The notes under the pieces: model-generated
Seen by the model: only the letters and a program-made list of their open reading frames with translations
Database searches by the model: none
What the model was told of the DNA's origin: nothing
Translations under genes and position numbers: made by a program
Origin: Rhodopseudomonas palustris
GTDB lineage: Bacteria; Pseudomonadota; Alphaproteobacteria; Rhizobiales; Xanthobacteraceae
Assembly (NCBI RefSeq): GCF_013415845.1
Contig: NZ_CP058907.1
Location: forward strand, 1,426,001-1,490,000
Length of the DNA: 64,000 bases
Direction of reading: 5' to 3'
Part shown: one piece after another, positions 1 through 9,266 of the stretch
Layout of the letters: each line of letters begins with the position of its first letter
How positions within the stretch are numbered: the stretch's first letter is position 1

Positions 1-143
1 GCGCGAAGTGCGTGGGGGACGTCAGGGTTCACCGAGGAAGGTGCGGCCAACTTCTGGGTGACGTGGATCGTGCAATCGCCTTCTCGACCGACAATGGCGG
101 TCGTTGATGTCGACGTCGGCGTGTTGCCGAACCGTCGCGGCAT
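1..143 (-). CDS. 5' part of an unknown protein, cut by the window edge
   Basis: An open frame starts at the ATG at 143-141 and runs off the window edge after 47 codons without a stop. An AGGAG ribosome site lies six bases upstream of the ATG, and third positions are GC-rich as in the neighbours. The product begins MPRRFGNTPTSTSTTAIVGR. I do not recognise the family. It is divergent from the ABC operon starting at 287. The opposite strand is also open here up to a stop near 162, so the strand call rests on the ribosome site. Confidence 0.35.
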   Translation of the reverse strand, partial: MPRRFGNTPTSTSTTAIVGREGDCTIHVTQKLAAPSSVNPDVPHALR

Positions 144-286
144 GACGTTCTCCTGGACATGATGATTGGAGTAATGCATTGCGCAAACCGGATGCTGCGG
201 AGATAAAGCTATCTTTTGATACAGCTAGGATTGACTTTGATTAGCGTGTCGACGACACGAGGCCCTCATCAAGTGTAAGGGCCGTC

Positions 287-1486
287 ATGAAAACACTGCT
301 GTCGATCGCTTCCGCGATGCTCGCCGTTTCGTCGCTCGTGCTGTCGCCCGCGCGTGCGGACGAGGCGCTTCGAATCGGGGCGCCGCTGCCGCTCACTGGT
401 GCGCTGGCGCCGGAAGGTGCGAAACTGAAGCAGGGTTATGAGCTCTGGCAGGACAAGGTCAACGCCACCGGCGGCGTAAAAATCGGCGACAAGAAGCAGA
501 AGGTCGAGCTCGTCTATTACGATTATCAGTCGACCACGCCGAAGGCGGTCCAGCTCGCCGAAAAGCTGATCAGCGACGACAAAGTCGATTTTCTTTTCTC
601 GCCGTTCGGCTCCGGCGCGGCCAAGGCGGTGAGTGCCGTCGCGGAGAAGTACGGCGTCCCGCTGCTGGCCTCCAGCGCGTCGTCCGCCGAAGTCTTCGAC
701 CAGGGCTACAAGAATCTGTTCGGTCTCTACACCGACAACAGCACGCTCAGCGAGCCGATCGCCGAATTGATCAAGGTGAAGCTGCCGACCATCAAGCGGG
801 TTGCGATCCTGGCCCGCAACGATCTGTATCCGTTGTCGCTCGGTAATGAATTCGAGAAGAGCGCCAAGAAGCGTGGCTTTGAAGTGGTGTTTTACGAGAA
901 GTACCCTATCGGGACGCTCGATCACTCCTCCGCGCTGACCCAGCTGCGGGCGGCGAAGCCCGATTGGGTGGTGGTGACCGGCTACATCAACGATCTCATC
1001 CTGGTACGCAAGCAGGCAGCAGAGCTGAAGGTCGGCGGCCAAGTTTACACCCTGATCAACGGTCCTGCCTACAAGGAGTGGATCGACGCCGTCGGTCCCC
1101 TCGCCGAGAACGTCACCACCGCGAGCTGGTTTCACCCGGTACTGAACTACACCAGCGAGGACGTGTTTGGTTCGACCAAGGCGTTCGTCGAGCAGTTCAA
1201 GGCGAAATATGGCGCCGAGCCGGACTTCACCCAGGCCTCGGGCGCCGCGGTCGGCGTCATCTTGCAGACCGCGATCGAACGGGCTGGCTCGAAGGATCGC
1301 ACCGCGGTGCGCGAACAGCTCGCCAAGGGGAATTTCAAGACCTTCTTTGCACCCGTCTCGTTCGGTCCGACCGGCATCGCCAATTCCTACATCCCGCCGG
1401 TTTATCAGATTCAGCAAGGGAAGGTTCAGGTCGTTCTGCCGGCCGAACTCGCCACCGCTCCCTTCCGCGCGAACGCCGCGGACTGA
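287..1486 (+). CDS. Branched-chain-type ABC transporter substrate-binding protein (LivK family)
   Basis: Periplasmic type I binding protein of 399 residues, the usual length. A Sec signal peptide spans residues 1-24 with an ARA cleavage site before Asp25. The mature protein opens with RIGAPLPLTG, the typical first strand of LivK/Leu-Ile-Val binding folds. TAAGGG lies five bases before the ATG. It is the first gene of a five-gene importer (SBP, LivH, LivM, LivG, LivF) followed by an isomerase-like gene. The ligand cannot be read from the sequence; family members in related bacteria bind amino acids, amides or aromatic acids. Confidence 0.9.
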   Translation: MKTLLSIASAMLAVSSLVLSPARADEALRIGAPLPLTGALAPEGAKLKQGYELWQDKVNATGGVKIGDKKQKVELVYYDYQSTTPKAVQLAEKLISDDKVDFLFSPFGSGAAKAVSAVAEKYGVPLLASSASSAEVFDQGYKNLFGLYTDNSTLSEPIAELIKVKLPTIKRVAILARNDLYPLSLGNEFEKSAKKRGFEVVFYEKYPIGTLDHSSALTQLRAAKPDWVVVTGYINDLILVRKQAAELKVGGQVYTLINGPAYKEWIDAVGPLAENVTTASWFHPVLNYTSEDVFGSTKAFVEQFKAKYGAEPDFTQASGAAVGVILQTAIERAGSKDRTAVREQLAKGNFKTFFAPVSFGPTGIANSYIPPVYQIQQGKVQVVLPAELATAPFRANAAD

Positions 1487-1542
1487 TCGGACGAGATCGA
1501 CGGCCGGATGTCGTCGCTGCTGGTGGTCACGAAGGTTTAGTG

Positions 1543-2409
1543 ATGCTTTGGATTCAGGTGCTAGTGAACGGGCTCGCCCTCGGTGGCCTGTACGCCTGCA
1601 TTGCGGCCGGATTTTCCCTGGTCTGGGGTGTTCTCAATATCATCAACATCCTCCACGGTTCGTTGATCGTGCTCGGCGGCTACCTGGCGTTCTTCGCTCA
1701 TCAGCAATTCGGCGTCAGCCCGTTCGTGCTGGCGCCGTTCGCCGGCGCGGCGACCTTCCTGATCGGTTTCGCCCTCCAGCGTTTCGTCGTGAACCCGGTG
1801 ATGGGCAGGCCGGTGCTGATCACGCTGGTGCTGACCTTCGGCCTCAATCTGTTTCTCGACAACGCCATGCTGGCGACGTTCAAGGCCGACTATCGCAAGA
1901 TCAACCTGCAGCCGCCGCTCGGCGTGGCTGAATTCGGCAATATCATCGTTCCGATCGACCGCATCTATGCAACGGCGGAGGGGCTGGCGCTGGTCGGCGC
2001 GCTTTGGCTGCTGCTGCGCTTCACCCAGCTCGGGCGCGCGATCGTCGCGGTGAGAATGGACCGTGATGCGGCAGCGCTGATGGGCATCAACGTGTCGTGG
2101 ACCTACGCGATCGCCTTCGGTCTGGGCACCTTCATGGCCGGTGCTTCGGGGGCGCTGCTGGCCGCGATCTTCCCGATCTCACCGGTGTCCTCGAGCGGCT
2201 ATTTGGGCAAAGCCTTCGTGATCTGCGTGCTGGGCGGCCTCGGCAGCATTCCCGGGGTGGTGCTGGGTGGATTCGTCCTCGGCGTAATCGAGAGTTTCGG
2301 CGCGCTGGCGCTCGGGCCTGAGAATGCGCTGACGATTTCCTTCGTGCTGCTGCTGATCCTGCTGGTCGTGAAGCCGACGGGGCTGCTGGGTCGGAAGGGC
2401 TTCGCCTGA
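1543..2409 (+). CDS. livH: Branched-chain-type ABC transporter permease, LivH family
   Basis: Inner-membrane permease of 288 residues and about eight hydrophobic segments. The frame stays open far upstream, but the ATG at 1543 fits: GAAGG lies seven bases before it and the protein then begins MLWIQVLVNGLALGGLYACI, the normal LivH N-terminus. Loop motifs such as LGGLGSIPGVVLGG near the C-terminus and the ending KPTGLLGRKG are typical. The stop overlaps the next start by one base (TGATG), so translation is probably coupled with LivM. Confidence 0.9.
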   Translation: MLWIQVLVNGLALGGLYACIAAGFSLVWGVLNIINILHGSLIVLGGYLAFFAHQQFGVSPFVLAPFAGAATFLIGFALQRFVVNPVMGRPVLITLVLTFGLNLFLDNAMLATFKADYRKINLQPPLGVAEFGNIIVPIDRIYATAEGLALVGALWLLLRFTQLGRAIVAVRMDRDAAALMGINVSWTYAIAFGLGTFMAGASGALLAAIFPISPVSSSGYLGKAFVICVLGGLGSIPGVVLGGFVLGVIESFGALALGPENALTISFVLLLILLVVKPTGLLGRKGFA

Positions 2410-3359
2410 TGCTGTGGCGGGTATTCGGGGCCGGCGTTATCTTACTCGCCCTCGCGGCGTTGCTTGGGTTCGGCGACAATTATTTGCTGCGGCTGGCCTC
2501 GACCGCCGCGATGTACGCAACGCTCGCCGTCGCCTGGAATATCGTCGGCGGTTTCTGCGGTTATCCGTCGTTTGCCACGGCAGCATTCTTCGGATTGGGC
2601 GCCTATGTGGGCGGCGTATCTCTTTCGCACGGAGTCCCGCTGTATGTTGCATGGATCGGGGCTGGTCTGGCGACTGCGACGTTCGCCGCCGCATTGGGAT
2701 TGGCTATCCTTCATCTGCGTGGCCACTATTTCGCGATCGGCAGCCTGGTGATTGCCGACGTGCTGCGGGAAATCACGACCACTTGGACGTCGCTGACCGG
2801 TGGCGGCATGGGGTTGAATGTGCCGTTGCTCGCGGGCGGCCCGGAGGTGCAGGCGCGGCTGGTGCTGACCGCGATGCTTGCCGTCGCAATCGCAGCATGG
2901 CTGACCTCGCTGTGGATCGCGCGCGCGCGGCTCGGCGTCGCTCTCCGTTGCATCGAGCAGAACGAGGACGCCGCACAAGTCATCGGCGTCGACACGAGCG
3001 CAGCGAAGATCGCGGCGTTCACGATCTCCAGCCTGTTTGTCGGAACGGTCGGGGCGATCTACGCATCCTGGGTCAACTATATCGATCCTACCGACGTTTA
3101 TGACGTCTCGCTGTCGGTGAAGCCGATCATCATGGCGATGCTCGGCGGCGTCGGAACACTCGGTGGTCCGGTGATCGGCGCGATCGCCTTCCTCGGGCTA
3201 GAAGAACTGATCTGGCGCAACAGCCTGGAGTTTCACGCCGGCATTCTCGGGCTTCTGGTTGTCGCGCTGGTGCTGTTCCTGCCGGGCGGCCTGCGGGACC
3301 TGCAGGGACGGGGCGCTTGGCATTGGCTCACCGCGGTTATCCGGAGGAGGCCCCGATGA
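2409..3359 (+). CDS. livM: Branched-chain-type ABC transporter permease, LivM family
   Basis: Second permease of the importer, 316 residues, strongly hydrophobic. It shows the LivM features YATLAVAWNIVGGFCGYPSF near the N-terminus, the cytoplasmic segment ALRCIEQNEDAAQVIGVD that contacts the ATPases, and the C-terminal LGGVGTLGGPVIGA and LPGGL motifs. It overlaps livH by one base and livG by four (ATGA). Confidence 0.9.
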   Translation: MLWRVFGAGVILLALAALLGFGDNYLLRLASTAAMYATLAVAWNIVGGFCGYPSFATAAFFGLGAYVGGVSLSHGVPLYVAWIGAGLATATFAAALGLAILHLRGHYFAIGSLVIADVLREITTTWTSLTGGGMGLNVPLLAGGPEVQARLVLTAMLAVAIAAWLTSLWIARARLGVALRCIEQNEDAAQVIGVDTSAAKIAAFTISSLFVGTVGAIYASWVNYIDPTDVYDVSLSVKPIIMAMLGGVGTLGGPVIGAIAFLGLEELIWRNSLEFHAGILGLLVVALVLFLPGGLRDLQGRGAWHWLTAVIRRRPR

Positions 3360-4108
3360 CGGCGCTGCTGCGGTTCGCCGGTGTGTCGAAGAAGTTCGGC
3401 GGCTTGCTGGCGCTGGACAACGTCACGGTCGCCCTGCAGGAGGGCGAGATCATTGGCCTGATCGGTCCGAATGGCGCCGGCAAGACGACGTTCGTCAATG
3501 TCGTCACCGGTGTGCTCGCGCCGTCGTCGGGCACCATTCACTTCCGCGATCGGCGGATCGACGGGATGCGGCCGGATCAGGTAGCGCGGGCCGGGATCGC
3601 GCGCACCTTTCAGATCGTCCAGCCGTTTCCGCGTCTCACCGCGCGCGAGAACGTTGCGGCGGCGGCGCTGTTCGCGGGCGGCGTCGACACGCCCGCCGAG
3701 GCGCGCCGCATTGCGGACACGCATCTCGCATTCTGCGGTCTGGCGCGCGAAGCCGACAAGCCGGCGGGTTCGTTGACCCTTGCGGGGCGGAAGCGGCTCG
3801 AACTCGCCAAGAGCCTCGCCGCCGGGCCGAAGCTGCTGTTGCTCGACGAGGTCAACGCCGGACTGAACGCGGCCGAGATCGACGACGCCTTGCGGTTGAT
3901 CGCCGAAATCGCCGACCGCGGCATCACCGTGCTGTTGATCGAGCATCTGATGAAGGTGGTGTCACGCTCGTGCCGCCGCCTGTTGGTGCTGCACCAGGGT
4001 AGGCTGATCGCCGACGGCGCGACGGCGCAGGTGATGACCGACGACGGCGTCATCGAGGCTTATCTCGGCCGGCGCTGGGCCGAAGCACAGCGGGGTGCTG
4101 GAATATGA
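3356..4108 (+). CDS. livG: Branched-chain-type ABC transporter ATP-binding protein, LivG family
   Basis: Cytoplasmic ATPase of 250 residues. Walker A is GPNGAGKTT at residues 37-45, and Walker B is LLLLDEVNAGL. The signature region reads LTLAGRKRLELAKSL, a departure from the usual LSGGQ/LPYGQ, though LivG proteins vary here. The ATG at 3356 is chosen because GGAGGAGG ends five bases before it and it overlaps the livM stop by four bases; an earlier in-frame ATG at 3317 lies inside livM. It pairs with the LivF ATPase that follows. Confidence 0.9.
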   Translation: MTALLRFAGVSKKFGGLLALDNVTVALQEGEIIGLIGPNGAGKTTFVNVVTGVLAPSSGTIHFRDRRIDGMRPDQVARAGIARTFQIVQPFPRLTARENVAAAALFAGGVDTPAEARRIADTHLAFCGLAREADKPAGSLTLAGRKRLELAKSLAAGPKLLLLDEVNAGLNAAEIDDALRLIAEIADRGITVLLIEHLMKVVSRSCRRLLVLHQGRLIADGATAQVMTDDGVIEAYLGRRWAEAQRGAGI

Positions 4109-4821
4109 CCGCGCCATTGCTGCAGGTCAGCGACCTTGCGGTCGGTTACGGCGACGTCCAGGTGGTCTGGCAGGTCGATCTGACGGTCGAGCAAGGCCGC
4201 GTGGTGGCGCTCGTCGGTTCCAATGGCGCGGGCAAAACCACACTGCTGCGCGCCATCTCGGGGCTGCTACCGACTCGGCACGGCAGCATCACGGTTGCCG
4301 GCGAGCGCCTGGAGGCGGCGCGTCCAACTGACTTTGTTCGCCGCGGCATCGTCCACGTTCCGGAAGGCCGGCGACTGTTCGCCGGCTTGTCGGTGTTCGA
4401 CAATTTGATGCTGGGGGCTTATCTGCGCAACGACAAGGCCGCCGTCTTCGCCGATCTCGAGCGGATCTTTACGTTGTTTCCAAGGCTGCGCGAGCGACGC
4501 AGACAGGACGCCTCGACGTTGTCCGGCGGCGAGCAGCAGATGTGCGCGATCGGGCGTGGCCTGATGGCGGCTCCGAAGCTGCTGTTGATTGACGAATTGT
4601 CGCTGGGGCTGTCGCCGTTGGTCGTCGACGAACTGATCGCGGCGCTGCGACGCGTGAACGCCGAGGGCACCAGCCTTCTGGTCGTCGAGCAGGACGTGGC
4701 GACCGCCCTCGAATTTGCAGATGATGCCTATGTCATCGACCAGGGCCGCACGGCCGCGTCAGGCCCTGCCGCCAGCATCGCCACGGATCCGTCGATCCGC
4801 GCCGCTTATCTCGGCCTCTGA
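4105..4821 (+). CDS. livF: Branched-chain-type ABC transporter ATP-binding protein, LivF family
   Basis: Second ATPase of the importer, 238 residues. Walker A GSNGAGKTT lies at residues 38-46; the signature is LSGGEQQM and Walker B is LLLIDELSLGLSP. The segment HVPEGRRLFAGLSVFDNL is characteristic of LivF. It overlaps livG by four bases. It completes a full SBP-HMGF set, so the transporter should be functional as encoded. Confidence 0.9.
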   Translation: MTAPLLQVSDLAVGYGDVQVVWQVDLTVEQGRVVALVGSNGAGKTTLLRAISGLLPTRHGSITVAGERLEAARPTDFVRRGIVHVPEGRRLFAGLSVFDNLMLGAYLRNDKAAVFADLERIFTLFPRLRERRRQDASTLSGGEQQMCAIGRGLMAAPKLLLIDELSLGLSPLVVDELIAALRRVNAEGTSLLVVEQDVATALEFADDAYVIDQGRTAASGPAASIATDPSIRAAYLGL

Positions 4822-4845
4822 CGTCCATCAACAAGGTTCAACTGC

Positions 4846-5484
4846 ATGACGCGCGAACGACCGCAGGTCGAATACTTCTTCAGCTTCATTTCACTCTGGT
4901 CCTATGTCGGCAGCCTGGTGTTCCAAGACATCGTCCGCCGCCACGACCTGCAGGTCGTCTACAAGCCGATCGATCTGATGGCGATCTTTGCCGCCGGCGG
5001 CGGCAAGCCGGTGCGACAGCGGCCGCTGCAGCGGCAGGCTTATCGGCTGGTGGAGATGGAGCGCTGGAAAGCGATCCGCGGCATTCCGCTGGTGACCTGG
5101 CCGAAATTCTATCCGGCCGACCCGTCTCTCGGACATCGCCTGCTGCTCGCCGCAATCGAGGAGGGCTCCGACGTCTCCGCCTTCGTGCATGCCGGGCTGA
5201 AGGCGGTGTGGGCGGATGAGCTGAACATCGAGGATCCGAACACGTTGATCGAACTGGCCGACCGCAGCGGCCTCGATGGCGGTCGCCTGCTGGCGCGCGC
5301 GGCTGATCCAGAGCTGATCGCGTGCGAAGCCCGACTGAGCACGGAGGCGGTCGACCGCCGTTTGTTCGGCGCGCCGTTCTATTTCTACCGGGGCGAGCCG
5401 TTCTGGGGGCAGGACCGGCTCGATCTACTGGAGCGGGCGATCGCGTCCGGCCGGCCGCCGATCCTCCCTCCTGCGGGGATCTGA
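4846..5484 (+). CDS. 2-hydroxychromene-2-carboxylate isomerase-like / GST-kappa family protein
   Basis: A 212-residue cytoplasmic protein of the DsbA-fold HCCA isomerase family. The N-terminus VEYFFSFISLWSYVGSLVFQ matches the family pattern (FYFD.SSPYSYLA), where a Ser takes the place of the thioredoxin Cys pair. The middle block LLLAAIEEGSDVSAFVHAGL and the C-terminal FGAPFYFYRGEPFWGQDRL are also standard. In naphthalene degradation these enzymes isomerise 2-hydroxychromene-2-carboxylate using glutathione. It starts 24 bases after livF and is probably in the same operon, hinting that the importer handles an aromatic compound. The exact substrate is inference. Confidence 0.8.
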   Translation: MTRERPQVEYFFSFISLWSYVGSLVFQDIVRRHDLQVVYKPIDLMAIFAAGGGKPVRQRPLQRQAYRLVEMERWKAIRGIPLVTWPKFYPADPSLGHRLLLAAIEEGSDVSAFVHAGLKAVWADELNIEDPNTLIELADRSGLDGGRLLARAADPELIACEARLSTEAVDRRLFGAPFYFYRGEPFWGQDRLDLLERAIASGRPPILPPAGI

Positions 5485-5997
5485 GACGCGCAGTAGGCGT
5501 AACGGTCGCCGCGCATCTCATTCCGCAGCGGACGTCAAGCCGACTGGGCCGCTTCGACGACGGTGACCGTTCCGGGACCGGCCCGATCCTCACCCCCGTG
5601 TCGGCCTGCTGTCGCGCCCGTGCGTCTCCGGACGATGGCGCGCCTTTCCGGCGCCGTACCACGGCAGCAGCCAGCGCACGGCGCGTTCGAAGCGATGAAG
5701 AACTGCCCCCCACCCCACCGCGACGCCCTCGCCGATAGTGACGTCCTGCGCCCACACCGGGCCGGACGCCAGCAATGCCGTGACCGCCACCGCAAGCGCG
5801 GCAGCCGTCTTGCGCGCGCCCAGGCCGGATCATCGAAGACGTCCGTGTCCCGTTCGAGCGCCCGCGCGACCCCGGCCTGCTGACAGCCAGCGAATTCGTC
5901 GCCTTGAAGCGCACTTCCTCGATTTGCTACGGAGTTCCGGGGGCGCTGAGCGAGGCTCGCTCTCGAAGTCGGAACCTGGCAGTGCCGCGCCCGCAGC
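5485..5997. other. 513-base stretch without a convincing gene
   Basis: No frame on either strand has a good start, ribosome site and recognisable family. On the minus strand a segment near 5720-5840 reads KTAAALAVAVTALLASGPVW and would look like a Sec signal peptide, followed by about 45 residues ending at 5590. A stop codon lies just upstream and no ATG or ribosome site is present. It may be the remnant of a small exported protein. Confidence 0.3.
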
Positions 5998-6594
5998 CTA
6001 CCCCAGGAAGCTGCCGGCTCTGGTGGTTTCGGAAACCGGCAGCCGTGCGTTCGGCTGCTCGAGCGGACGAAACGCCTCGGGAAGGGCGTCGCGCTCGCCG
6101 CGTCGGCCGATCGCGATGGCGATCTGCACCTCATGATCGTCCGGCACCTTCAGCTCCGATGCGGCCCGTTCGATATCGAAGCCGCCGATGCCGTGCGCCG
6201 ACCATCCGGCCAGTGACGCCTCAAGCGCAAGGTAGGCCCACGCTGCGCCGGCATCGAACGCATGGGTGCGGCTGGGAACCTCCACATCGGAGCCCGGCGG
6301 GCGTACCGTCGTCTTCGAAACCAGGATCACGAGTGCGGACGCATTCTTGGCCCAGCTTTGGTTTCGTTCGTAAAGAAGCCCGAGGAAGCGATCGAAGTCC
6401 GAACTGTCGCGCTTTGCGTAGAGGAAACGCCAGGGCTGCGAGTTGTAGGACGACGGCGCCCAGCGCGCCGCCTCGAACAGGCGGCTGAGCTCGTCGTCCG
6501 CGATCGGTTCTCCAGTAAAGGAACGGGGCGACCAGCGATTGGGAAATACGTCTGAGACCGAGTGATGAGGGACTCTTTGGCCGTTGTTGCTCAT
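5998..6594 (-). CDS. Nitroreductase family FMN-dependent oxidoreductase
   Basis: A 198-residue flavoprotein of the nitroreductase fold. The FMN-binding N-terminus RWSPRSFTGEPI (from residue 20) and APSSYNSQPWRF are the family signature; the central WAYLALEASLAGWSAHGIGG helix and the C-terminal IAIGRRGERD complete the fold. Such enzymes use NAD(P)H to reduce nitroaromatics, quinones or enals; the substrate is unknown here. It stands alone between the liv operon and groES, transcribed against both. Confidence 0.85.
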   Translation of the reverse strand: MSNNGQRVPHHSVSDVFPNRWSPRSFTGEPIADDELSRLFEAARWAPSSYNSQPWRFLYAKRDSSDFDRFLGLLYERNQSWAKNASALVILVSKTTVRPPGSDVEVPSRTHAFDAGAAWAYLALEASLAGWSAHGIGGFDIERAASELKVPDDHEVQIAIAIGRRGERDALPEAFRPLEQPNARLPVSETTRAGSFLG

Positions 6595-7119
6595 ATGAGG
6601 TGCTCGGGATTGCTGACTTGGCGAATGTTGTCGTTCGGTGGCGGGTCATCCGAACCGGTGTGCCGAGATGCTGTCGGAACCAGCCTTTCCGATCAATCGC
6701 CCGGTGAACAAAATGATGATTGGCTCGCTACAAGGCCTGTCGGCGGCAGTTCCATTCTTCGGCAGCGGCCGTGTCCGAGCCGAATTTCGTGCTGCAACCA
6801 GGCGAGCCTACGACGAGGCGAGGTCACCGCCGTTCTCAGGAGCTTCACTCCGTGTGTCGAACCGGCGTCTCGGCGAACGTAAATTGCCGCAGCGACGAGC
6901 TTCGGATCGTCGCACGCTCGTTATCCAGCTAGGTAATGATTAGTTCAAGTAATCAGTTATTTGGATGTCGATCGTCTACGACGCTCGCCGGATTTGAAAT
7001 GGACACGGCAGCCTCGCCTCCCTAGCGTCATGGGTCCCGGTCCGCAGCGCAGCGACGGTGAGCGACGCATGGTCGGACCGGCAGGCAATCCATCGTTAAT
7101 CGAGAAGAGGCCCTTCTGT
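6595..7119. other. Intergenic region between nitroreductase and groES
   Basis: The region divides two divergent genes and holds no recognised coding sequence. A possible heat-shock promoter is listed separately. No CIRCE inverted repeat (TTAGCACTC-N9-GAGTGCTAA) is present, so HrcA control of this groESL copy is not supported. Confidence 0.4.
6993..7025 (+). promoter_or_regulatory. Possible RpoH-type promoter of groESL
   Basis: TTTGAAA at 6993-6999 resembles the sigma-32 -35 box (CTTGAAA). It is followed after about 17 bases by CCTCCCTA, a weak match to the CCCCATNT -10 box. The site lies about 95 bases before groES. It is a by-eye match only. Confidence 0.25.
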
Positions 7120-9088
<1,969 letters not shown>

Positions 9089-9114
9089 AGCCGAAGCATC
9101 GACTTGTGTAGCGA

Positions 9115-9150
9115 CGAGGGCCCGATCAGCAGTCGGGCCCTCGTTCGTTC
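9115..9150 (+). terminator. Rho-independent terminator after groEL
   Basis: A perfect 11-base stem, CGAGGGCCCGA (9115-9125) and TCGGGCCCTCG (9133-9143), encloses a seven-base loop and is followed by the modestly T-rich TTCGTTC. It sits 27 bases after the groEL stop. Confidence 0.8.
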
Positions 9151-9266
9151 CGGAGACGCCAAGCCGATGCGATCTCAATCATCTATTGAGCGTTCTCTGG
9201 TAGCTTTACGAGGACATGCACAACGCGATTACACTCCGTAGAATCCGTACAACGTAGATAGTAGTC

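Noticed and set aside
964..1542. Long N-terminal extension of the first livH
   Set aside because: It lies inside the binding-protein gene in another frame and the extra sequence is low-complexity; the ATG at 1543 has a ribosome site.
6900..7119. CIRCE element before groES
   Set aside because: No TTAGCACTC/GAGTGCTAA inverted repeat is present.
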